Source: Streptomyces sp. YS415 (lineage in GTDB: Bacteria > Actinomycetota > Actinomycetes > Streptomycetales > Streptomycetaceae). Taken from it: a stretch of 64,000 bases of DNA. Below the pieces are notes generated by a model that was not told the origin of the DNA, searched no databases, and saw only the letters and a program-made list of their open reading frames with translations. The stretch spans positions 98,447 through 162,446 of the forward strand of contig NZ_JAMJFL010000016.1 of the NCBI RefSeq assembly GCF_023544665.1. The letters run 5' to 3'. Both the position numbers and the translations under genes were made by a program. Positions 1 through 7,100 of the stretch are shown piece after piece. The stretch's first letter is position 1. Each line of letters starts with the position of its first letter.

Positions 1-305
1 ACCCGGTAGAGGTCACGGCGGGAGCCGGGCTGGTTCTCCCGGCTGATGAGGCCGATCCGGACCAGGCTCTGCAGGGCGGTGGAGACGGTGCCGGAGCTGA
101 TGGAAAGAAACTGGCCGATCTCAGCCGCCGTGAGCGCGCCGCCCGGGGAGACCAGGACAGCGGCGAAGACGCGTGCGGACATACGGGGCAGGCCCGTCTC
201 GGCGAACCGGCTCGCGAGCCGCTCCACGGCCCTGCTCTCGCCTCCGGCCGCCCCCTCGGGCCCCGTGGACGCATCGCTCGCTGCTTGTGCTCTGCCTGTG
301 GACAC
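1..305 (-). CDS. MarR/GbsR-family transcriptional regulator (3' end cut by window edge)
   Basis: This is a DNA-binding regulator that probably controls the divergent exporter genes. The visible part is 101 residues with no stop, so the gene continues left of the window. I chose the GTG at 305 because an AGGAGG (316-321, minus strand) lies about 10 nt upstream and the frame has no sensible later start. A disordered, Ala/Gly-rich N-terminus (1-25) is followed by a helix and a winged helix-turn-helix at about residues 57-101. The recognition helix is about 70-81 (SSGTVSTALQSL) and the wing holds the basic PGSRRDLYR motif. This arrangement is typical of GbsR/MarR-like regulators next to polyketide-exporter ABC genes. 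Effector and sign of regulation are inferred, not visible. The ligand-binding C-terminus is missing from the window. Confidence 0.8.
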   Translation of the reverse strand, partial: MSTGRAQAASDASTGPEGAAGGESRAVERLASRFAETGLPRMSARVFAAVLVSPGGALTAAEIGQFLSISSGTVSTALQSLVRIGLISRENQPGSRRDLYR

Positions 306-397
306 GTGTGCTGCACCTCCTGCCGCCCACCCTAACCGGCCATTCAACTTTCTTCCAGTTCTCGCAAATTTCAAAATGTTCAAGTAGCCTTAAAATC
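306..397. promoter_or_regulatory. Divergent promoter/operator region between regulator and exporter
   Basis: This 92-bp gap is much more AT-rich than anything else here. It carries three TTCAA motifs on the plus strand (343-347, 370-374, 379-383), possible half-sites for the adjacent MarR-type regulator. On the minus strand TAGGGT (329-334) fits the Streptomyces -10 consensus TAGRRT, with a weak TGGAAG 17 bp upstream. On the plus strand TAAAAT (391-396) sits directly before the exporter ATG, and no clear ribosome binding site is visible. The exporter mRNA may therefore be leaderless. The motifs are seen; their roles are inference. Confidence 0.5.
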
Positions 398-1342
398 ATG
401 ACGCCACCCATCTCAATCTCCTCACTGGTCAAGACGTTCGGCCCCGTCCGGGCCCTCGACGGGCTGGACCTGAGCGTGGAGGCCGGGGAGGTGCACGGGT
501 TCCTCGGCCCGAACGGCTCCGGCAAGACGACGACCATCCGCATCCTGCTGGGGCTCATGCGGTCCGACAGCGGCCGGCTGTCCTTACTCGGCGGCGATCC
601 GTGGACGGACGCCGTGGAGCTGCACAAGCGGCTCGCCTACGTGCCCGGTGACGTCACCCTCTGGCCGACCCTCTCCGGCGGCGAGGTCATCGACCTGCTC
701 GGACGGCTGCGCGGCGGCGCGAGCAAGAAGCGCCGGGACGACCTCATCGAGCGGTTCGAGCTGGACCCCAAGAAGAAGGGCCGCGCCTACTCCAAGGGCA
801 ACCGGCAGAAGGTCGCCCTGGTGGCCGCCCTCGCCTCCGACGTCGACCTGCTCATCCTCGACGAACCCACCTCGGGCCTGGACCCCTTGATGGAGTCCGT
901 CTTCCAGGACTGCATCGACGAGGAGCGCGACCGGGGCCGGACCGTGCTGCTGTCCAGCCACATCCTGTCCGAGGTCGAGCGGCTGTGCGACCGCGTCAGC
1001 ATCATCCGCGGCGGCCGTACGGTGGAATCCGGCACCCTCACCGAACTGCGCCACCTCACCCGCACCTCGATCCGCGCCGAACTGACCGAGCCCGTCCGCG
1101 ACCTCTCGCACCTGCCCGGGGTGCACGACGTGCGGATCGGACGCGAGGACGGCCACACCGTCACCTTCGACGTGGACGCCGGCCACCTCAACACCGCCGT
1201 ACAGCATCTGACGACCCTGGGCCTGCGGGGCCTCGTCAGCCGGCCGCCCACGCTCGAGGACCTGTTCATGCGCCACTACACCACCGCGCAGGACAAGGAA
1301 GGCGCCGAAGACGCCGACGACCGGGCGGAGGCCGCGCGGTGA
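398..1342 (+). CDS. ABC exporter ATP-binding protein (polyketide antibiotic exporter type)
   Basis: This 314-residue nucleotide-binding subunit energises the membrane partner encoded just downstream, probably to export the polyketide made by this cluster. Walker A is GPNGSGKTT (37-45), Walker B is LLILDEP (151-157) and the H-loop is in LLSSH. The signature region reads YSKGNRQKV (131-139) instead of LSGGQ, which I associate with this drug-exporter subfamily and do not read as damage. The ATG at 398 places Walker A at the usual distance from the N-terminus; a longer reading upstream has no homology-like sequence. Codon 63 (584-586) is TTA, the rare leucine codon that needs the bldA tRNA in Streptomyces. 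The stop overlaps the permease start (GTGA), so the two are translationally coupled. Substrate is inferred from context. Confidence 0.92.
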   Translation: MTPPISISSLVKTFGPVRALDGLDLSVEAGEVHGFLGPNGSGKTTTIRILLGLMRSDSGRLSLLGGDPWTDAVELHKRLAYVPGDVTLWPTLSGGEVIDLLGRLRGGASKKRRDDLIERFELDPKKKGRAYSKGNRQKVALVAALASDVDLLILDEPTSGLDPLMESVFQDCIDEERDRGRTVLLSSHILSEVERLCDRVSIIRGGRTVESGTLTELRHLTRTSIRAELTEPVRDLSHLPGVHDVRIGREDGHTVTFDVDAGHLNTAVQHLTTLGLRGLVSRPPTLEDLFMRHYTTAQDKEGAEDADDRAEAAR

Positions 1343-2946
1343 GGGACTACGCAGGCACCGGGACGCTGCTGCGGCTCGCCCTCCGGCTCGACCGGATCCG
1401 CGCCACCGCCTGGATCCTCGGCATCGTGCTGTTCACCACGGCATCCGCCCAGAGCAACAACGACCTGTACGGCACGGCCGAGGAGCGGGAGAAGCTCGCC
1501 GAGACGGTCGAGACCAACCCGGCGATGCTCGCCCTCGGCGGTCGCGCCTTCGACCTGACCACGACCGGCGGCGTCAACGCCTACCAGCTGGTCGCGTTCA
1601 TGGCCACGATCATCGGCCTGATGAGCATCTTCATGGTGGTGCGGCACACCCGCGCCGAGGAGGAGAGCGGTCGCGCGGAGCTGGCCGGCTCGGCGGTCCT
1701 CGGCCGCAAGGCCTGGCTCGCCAGCTCGCTGCTGCTGGTCACCGGCATGAACCTGGTCATCGCCCTGCTCCTCGGGCTCGGCCTGCAGAACACCGACCTG
1801 CCCGCCACGGGCTCCTGGGCCTTCGCGTTCGGCTGCGCCGGCGTCGGCATCTTCTTCGCCCTGGTGGCGGGGATCGCCGCCCAGCTCACCGACCACGCGC
1901 GCTCCGCCAACGGCATCGCGGCCACCGTCCTCGGCCTCGCCTACCTGCTGCGCGCCACGGGTGACGCGGCCAGCGCCTCCGACGGCGGCCTGTCGTGGCT
2001 GACCTGGGTCTCCCCCATCGGCTGGGCCCAGATGATGCGCCCGTACACCGACGAGGACTGGGCGGTGGCCCTGCTGTTCGTCCTCGCCGCCGCCGTGCTC
2101 CTGGCCGCGGTCGGCGTGCTCATCGGCAGGCGCGACGTCGGCGCCGGTGTGCTGCCCCCCTCGCTCGGGCCCACCGAGGCGGCCCCCGCCCTGCGCTCCC
2201 CCTTCGCCCTCGCCTGGCGGCTGCAGCGCGGCTCCATGCTGGGCTGGGCGCTCGCCTTCCTGGTCGTCGGCGCCGCGTTCGGCGGGGTCGCGGACGGCAT
2301 GGTCGACGTCGCCGAGGACAATCCGAACATCGACGAGCTGCTGCGCGACCTCGGCGGCAGCGGCAGCATCGTGGACGTCTTCCTCGCCACCATCACCTCC
2401 CTCATCGCCGTCGTCGTCGGCGCCTACGCCGTCCAGTCGGCGCTGCGGCTGTCCGGCGAGGAGTCCGCCCACCGCATCGACCCCGTGCTCAGCACGCCCG
2501 TCAACCGGCTGAGCTGGGCGGGCAGTCACCTCACCGTCGCCGCGCTCGGCTCGGTCGTCATGCTCACCTCGGCGGGGCTCGCGGCCGGTCTGGCGCACGG
2601 CATCAACAGCGGTGACGTCGCCGGCGAGGTGCCCCGGGTACTGGGCGCCGCACTGGCCCAAGTGCCCGCCGTGTGGACGCTGATCGGCCTGTGCGCCCTG
2701 CTCTTCGGGCTGCTGCCGCGCTACACGGCCGTCGCCTGGGCGGTACTGGCCGTCGTCCTGGTCATCGGCCAGTTCGGCGAGGTGCTCAAGCTCGATCAGA
2801 TGGTCATGAACCTGTCGCCGTTCACCCATGTTCCCGATCTGCCGTCGGCGGACTTCCGGGCGACCCCGTTGCTGGTGCTGGTGCTGCTCGCCGCCGCGCT
2901 GATCGCGGCGGGGCTGAGCGGGTTCAGGCGGCGCGACGTCGCCTGA
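1339..2946 (+). CDS. ABC exporter permease, polyketide-antibiotic exporter family
   Basis: This 535-residue integral membrane protein is the transport channel for the preceding ATPase. It starts at GTG 1339, overlapping the ATPase stop by 4 nt, with GGAGG at 1327-1331 spaced 7 nt away. About a dozen hydrophobic segments occur in two similar halves, for example AWILGIVLFTT near residue 22, AYQLVAFMATIIGLMSIFMVV, and in the second half VVVGAYAVQSAL and AVLAVVLVIGQF. Between the first two segments is a soluble loop with acidic residues. Length and arrangement fit the two-repeat permeases described as exporters of polyketide antibiotics (tetronasin-exporter-like). The gene ends before a strong hairpin. 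Its role in self-resistance is inferred from position. Confidence 0.9.
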   Translation: MRDYAGTGTLLRLALRLDRIRATAWILGIVLFTTASAQSNNDLYGTAEEREKLAETVETNPAMLALGGRAFDLTTTGGVNAYQLVAFMATIIGLMSIFMVVRHTRAEEESGRAELAGSAVLGRKAWLASSLLLVTGMNLVIALLLGLGLQNTDLPATGSWAFAFGCAGVGIFFALVAGIAAQLTDHARSANGIAATVLGLAYLLRATGDAASASDGGLSWLTWVSPIGWAQMMRPYTDEDWAVALLFVLAAAVLLAAVGVLIGRRDVGAGVLPPSLGPTEAAPALRSPFALAWRLQRGSMLGWALAFLVVGAAFGGVADGMVDVAEDNPNIDELLRDLGGSGSIVDVFLATITSLIAVVVGAYAVQSALRLSGEESAHRIDPVLSTPVNRLSWAGSHLTVAALGSVVMLTSAGLAAGLAHGINSGDVAGEVPRVLGAALAQVPAVWTLIGLCALLFGLLPRYTAVAWAVLAVVLVIGQFGEVLKLDQMVMNLSPFTHVPDLPSADFRATPLLVLVLLAAALIAAGLSGFRRRDVA

Positions 2947-3017
2947 GTCGGCTCCGGATGTCGTCCGGGGACGCCTTGAGCCCCGTTGCGGCCCGTCTCC
3001 CCCGGGGCCGCAACGGC

Positions 3018-3063
3018 ACGGGGCCACCGCGCGAGCGTCTTCCGCCTCGCGCGGCGGCCCCGT
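3018..3063. terminator. Strong GC-rich hairpin terminator between convergent genes
   Basis: Arms 3018-3035 and 3046-3063 pair over 18 positions with a single A/C mismatch, around a 10-nt loop. No U-tract follows, as is common in Streptomyces. It lies 72 bp after the exporter permease stop and 101 bp after the SDR stop, so it can serve transcription from both sides. Confidence 0.85.
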
Positions 3064-3070
3064 CCGCATG

Positions 3071-3178
3071 GCTGACTCGCCGGGTCTTGCGTCCGCACGG
3101 GTGACTCAGTGGGCTTTGCGTCCGCACGGGTGGCTCAGTGGGCTTTGCGTCCGCACGGGTGACTCAGTGGGTCTTGCT
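3071..3178. repeat. 29-bp tandem repeat, about 3.7 copies, overlapping the SDR 3' end
   Basis: Two complete units, 3101-3129 and 3130-3158, differ at one position. A degenerate copy precedes them (3071-3100) and a partial copy follows (3159-3178). The unit begins GTGACTCAGTGGGC and ends GTCCGCACGG. The last copy contains the SDR stop codon (3164-3166), so the array may have grown by duplication of the end of that gene. I see no coding sense in it. Confidence 0.9.
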
Positions 3179-4087
3179 GCCCGAGCGGGCGGCCTCCCGC
3201 AGCTGGGCCGCGACATGGCGGGCGATCCGCCGGTCGTGCTCCGTCTCCGGCGGCAGCGCCGTGAACAGGGCCTTCGAGCGGGCGGCCAGCGGCTCCGCCA
3301 CGCCGCGGTCGGTGATCACGTACGGCTTCCCGGACCGCAGCCCTTCCACCAGCATCTCCCCCACGGCGTCCGGGGAGTGCCCGAGCTGCCGCAGATAGAA
3401 GTCCTGCTCGGTGAGGAGCCTCTCCCGGTCCTCCTCCTGCACGGCGGTGAGCCCGAGGTCACCGCTGATCCGGCGACGCGCGGCCCGTCCGGTGGCGACC
3501 ATGTTGGTGGCCACCAGGCCCGGACAGAACACGGTCACCCCGATGGGATGGCCCTCGTGCGCCAACTGCCGGGACAGCCCCTCGGACAGACCGATCACCC
3601 CGGCCTTGGTCCCCTCGTACATATAGCCCGCCTGCCCGCCTTGCGGCGCCAGCCCCGCGGTGGAGGCGGTGTTGACGATGTGCGCCGGCTCCCCGCGGGC
3701 GATCATGCGGGGCAGGAACGTCTGGAGACCGTTGACCACCCCGCCGACGTTGACCCCGAGGAACAGGTCCCACAACTCGTAGCTCATCGCGGTGACCGGG
3801 TAACTGCCGCCGACACCGGCGTTGTTGCAGAGCAGCGTCACCGGTCCCAAACGTTCCTCGGCCTCGTCGGCCACCCGGGCGTAGGCGGCGCGGTCGGTGA
3901 CGTCCAGGGTGAAGGTGGCCACCCCGGTCAGCGCCGACAGTTCGGTGCCGGCCGCGGCGAGCGCGTCCGTGTCGATGTCGGCGAGGGCGAGTCGCACGCC
4001 CTCCTTGGCGAGCGCCCGGGCCAGGCCCAGTCCGATGCCCTGGGCGCCGCCGGTGATGAAGGCGGTCCGTCCCGCGAGTTCGAACAC
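3164..4087 (-). CDS. Short-chain dehydrogenase/reductase (SDR), probable tailoring oxidoreductase
   Basis: This 307-residue classical SDR catalyses NAD(P)-dependent alcohol/ketone interconversion. The cofactor motif TGGAQGIG is at 12-19, Asp37 at the end of the second strand suggests NAD(H) preference, NNAG is at 88-91, and the catalytic set is Ser142, Tyr157 and Lys161 (YEGTK). A C-terminal extension of about 80 residues follows the Rossmann core. I chose GTG 4087 because AGGAGG (4092-4097) is 4 nt upstream and the Rossmann strand starts at residue 7. An ATG at 4237 would add repeat-encoded PQRHAQE-type sequence and overlap PKS-F. It lies 106 nt after PKS-F on the same strand, so it may be the last gene of the PKS operon. 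A role in oxidising a polyketide hydroxyl is inference; it could also be unrelated. Confidence 0.85.
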   Translation of the reverse strand: MFELAGRTAFITGGAQGIGLGLARALAKEGVRLALADIDTDALAAAGTELSALTGVATFTLDVTDRAAYARVADEAEERLGPVTLLCNNAGVGGSYPVTAMSYELWDLFLGVNVGGVVNGLQTFLPRMIARGEPAHIVNTASTAGLAPQGGQAGYMYEGTKAGVIGLSEGLSRQLAHEGHPIGVTVFCPGLVATNMVATGRAARRRISGDLGLTAVQEEDRERLLTEQDFYLRQLGHSPDAVGEMLVEGLRSGKPYVITDRGVAEPLAARSKALFTALPPETEHDRRIARHVAAQLREAARSGSKTH

Positions 4088-4099
4088 CGCGCCTCCTCT

Positions 4100-4161
4100 C
4101 CTGTGCATGTCGATGGGTTCCTGTGCGTGTCGCTGGGGTTCCTGTGCGTGTCGCTGGGGTG
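4100..4161. repeat. 21-bp tandem repeat, three copies, between PKS-F and the SDR
   Basis: Copies are at 4100-4119 (degenerate), 4120-4140 and 4141-4161. The unit is CCTGTGCGTGTCGCTGGGGTT. The array fills most of the 106-bp gap just upstream of the SDR ribosome binding site. I see no promoter-like motif in the gap and no terminator hairpin after PKS-F. Confidence 0.88.
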
Positions 4162-4193
4162 GTGAAGGATGAGGAACGGGGCGTCGGAAAAGG

Positions 4194-7100
4194 TCAGTCG
4201 CCCACCGGCAGCTCCCGCAGCCAGCTGTCCACGGCACCCGCGGTTCCGGCGGCGAACTCCCCCTCCATCAAGGTGAAGTGGTCGCCCGGCACCTCGACGG
4301 CGGTGTGCTCGTAGCCCCAGTCAGCGCGCCGCCGGGAGCCCTCCGGACCGAGCGAGTCGGCCGCCCGCACCAGCAGGGTGGGGGCCGCCAACTCGGCCTG
4401 GCGGAAGTCCAGATACAGGTAGCGGGCGCGCGCGGTGACCCAGGCGTCGCCCCAGTTCTCCCCCTGGTGGTCACTCTCCCCGACCCGGTCGAGCAGCCCG
4501 CTGAGGACGCTGTTCGCCCACGGATCGAGGTCGAACCCGCCCGCCGTGTCCCACCAGTGGGTGTCCACCATGACCAGAGCCGCCGGAGCGGGGCCCGCCT
4601 CCTCCAAATGCCGGGCGACGGCACTGGCGATCAGGCCGCCGCTGGAGTAGCCGAGCAGGGCGTACGGCTCGTCCCCGGCGTTCTGCCGGATGGCCTCGGC
4701 CAGCGTCCGCACCAGCGCGTCCAGGTCGGCGGGGATCGCCTCGCCGGTCATGAACCCCGGAAGAGAGAGCGCGGAGACGGTACGGCTGCCGCTGAGCGCG
4801 GAGGCGAACGGCAGGTACTGGTAGACGCTCGGCTTCCAGGCGAAGGTCGGGAAGCAGATCAGCTGAGGCGCCCGGGCGCCCCTGGCCAGCGGGGTGAGCT
4901 GCGGCAGCTTCGCCAGCTCGGCCGGGCCGCTGAAGTTCTCACGGAAGTCGGCCGCCGTCCGCAGCACCGTGCTGATCTCCGCGAACCGGCCCTCGCGGCA
5001 GGCCCGCAGGAAGATCCCGCTGAGCGAGTCGGGATCCGCGGGCCGGGACTCCGCGGGGACGGCGGCGACCGGCCCGCCGTCCGCCGCCTCGCCGCTGCCC
5101 GCCAGCTCACCGGAGAGATACCGGGCCAGCGCCTCCGGCGTCCGGTGGTCGAAGATCAGCGTCGCCGGAAGGGCCAGACCGGTGGCCGTACCGAGCCGGT
5201 TGCGCAGCTCCACGGCGGTGAGCGAGTCGAAGCCCAGCGAGACGAACTCCAGTGCCATGTCGAGGGCGGCGGCATCCGTGTGGCCGAGGACCACGCCGAC
5301 ATGGCTCCGCACCAGCTCGCGCAGCGCCTCGTCCCGCCCGGCCGGGTCCAGTCCGGTGAGCCGCCTGGCCAGCCCGGAGGCCGACTCGACGACCTCGTTG
5401 GCCGCGGTACCGCGCCGCCGCCGGGTGGCGGTAACCAACTCCCGCAGGAACGGCGGCACTTGCTGGGGAGCGCGGTCGCGCAACCCGCTCGTGTCGAGCG
5501 CGGCGGCCACGGCCACGGCGCCGTCCGAGCCGGTGGCCACGTCGAAGACGGCGAGCCCGCGCTCGGTGGTGAGCGGCAGCATCCCGCCCTGGCTCATCCG
5601 CGCCTGTTCCGTCTCTCCGAGGTTGCTGGTCAGGGCGCTGGTCTCGGCCCAGAAGCCCCAGGCGAGGGAGGTGGCGGGCAGGCCCTGGGCGCGGCGGTGG
5701 TGGGCGAGGGCGTCGAGGAAGGTGTTGGCGGCGGCGTAGTTCGCCTGACCGGCGCCGCCGAAGACGCCGGAGGCGGAGGAGTACAGCGCGAAGAAGGCGA
5801 GGTCGGAGTCTTGGGTGAGTTCGTGCAGGTGCAGGGCGGCCTGGGCTTTGGGCCGCCATACGGTGGCCAGTTGCTCGGGTGTGAGGGAGGTGACCAGCCC
5901 GTCGGCGAGAACGCCCGCCGCATGCACGACACCGGTGAGCGTACGGCCCTCCAGCAGGGCGGCGAGCTGATCACGGTCGGCGGCGTCACAGGCGACGACG
6001 GTCGCGGTCGCACTCAACTCAGCGATGCCCGCGACGAGTTCCCGCGCGCCCGGCGCATCCGGGCCCGTGCGGCTGGTGAGGAGCAGGTTCCGTACGCCGT
6101 GCTCAGCGACCAGGTGGCGGGCCACGAGCGAGCCGAGGGTACCGGTGCCACCGGTGATCAGGACGGTGCCGTCCGGGTCCACCGGCACCGGCATGGTCAG
6201 AGCGACCTTGCCGACATGCCGGGCCTGGCTGATGAACCGGAAGGCTTCCGGAGCCCTGCGCACATCCCACGCCCGCACCGGCAACGGCTCCAGCACACCC
6301 GACTCGAACAGCCGCATCAGCTCGCCCAGGGTCTCCTGGATCCGCTCGGCGCCGGCGTCACTCAGCTCGAAGGGCGCGTACGTCATTCCGGGGTACGTCT
6401 CCTTCAGCTGCTCCGGGTCACGGAGATCCGTCTTGCCCATCTCGACGAAGCGGCCATCGGGAGCGAGGAGTTCGAGGGAGGCGTCGACGAACTCACGAGC
6501 GAGGGAGTTCAGGACGACGTCCACACCCTCCTCCCTCGCACCGAACTTCTCCCGGAAGTCGAGGTCGCGGGAGGAGGCGATCCGGTCATCCGTCAGGCCC
6601 AGCCCCCGCAGCACATCCCACTTGCCCGGACTGGCCGTGGCAAGGACCTCGGCGCCGAAGTGCCGGGCCAGTTGGATCGCCGCCATGCCGACCCCACCCG
6701 CACCCGCATGCACCAGCACGGTGTCGCCCCGCTCGAGACCACCGAGGTCCACCAGGCCGTAGTACGCCGTCAGGAACGCCACCGGCACCGACGCGGCTTG
6801 TTCGAAGGTCCAGCCGTCGGGGACCGGCACCACGAGCCGGGCGTCCGTCACCACCCGCGGGCCGAAACCCTCCGTCATCAGACCCATGACCCGATCCCCC
6901 GGGGCGATGCCGGTGATGTCGGCGCCGACCTCCAGGACCACCCCGGCCGCCTCGCTGCCGAGGATCGGCCGACCCGGATACATGCCCAGGGTCAACAGCA
7001 CATCGCGGAAGTTGACACCGGCGGCACGCACGGCGACCCGGATCTCGCCCGGCGCCAGCGGGGCGTCCGCCTCGGGGGCGGGCACCAAGGTCAGGCCGTC

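Noticed and set aside
121..627. Minus-strand 168-codon frame across the regulator/exporter gap
   Set aside because: It is in a different frame from the regulator, overlaps the ATPase start region on the other strand, and has no domain-like sequence.
131..1342. Reading the ABC signature YSKGNRQKV as a dead ATPase
   Set aside because: Walker A, Walker B and H-loop are intact, and I associate this signature variant with the polyketide/drug exporter subfamily.
3071..3178. CRISPR array
   Set aside because: Units are directly adjacent with no spacers, and no cas genes are in the window.
4088..4237. Longer SDR start at 4237
   Set aside because: It would encode repeat-derived sequence and overlap the end of PKS-F; the GTG at 4087 has AGGAGG and begins the Rossmann fold properly.
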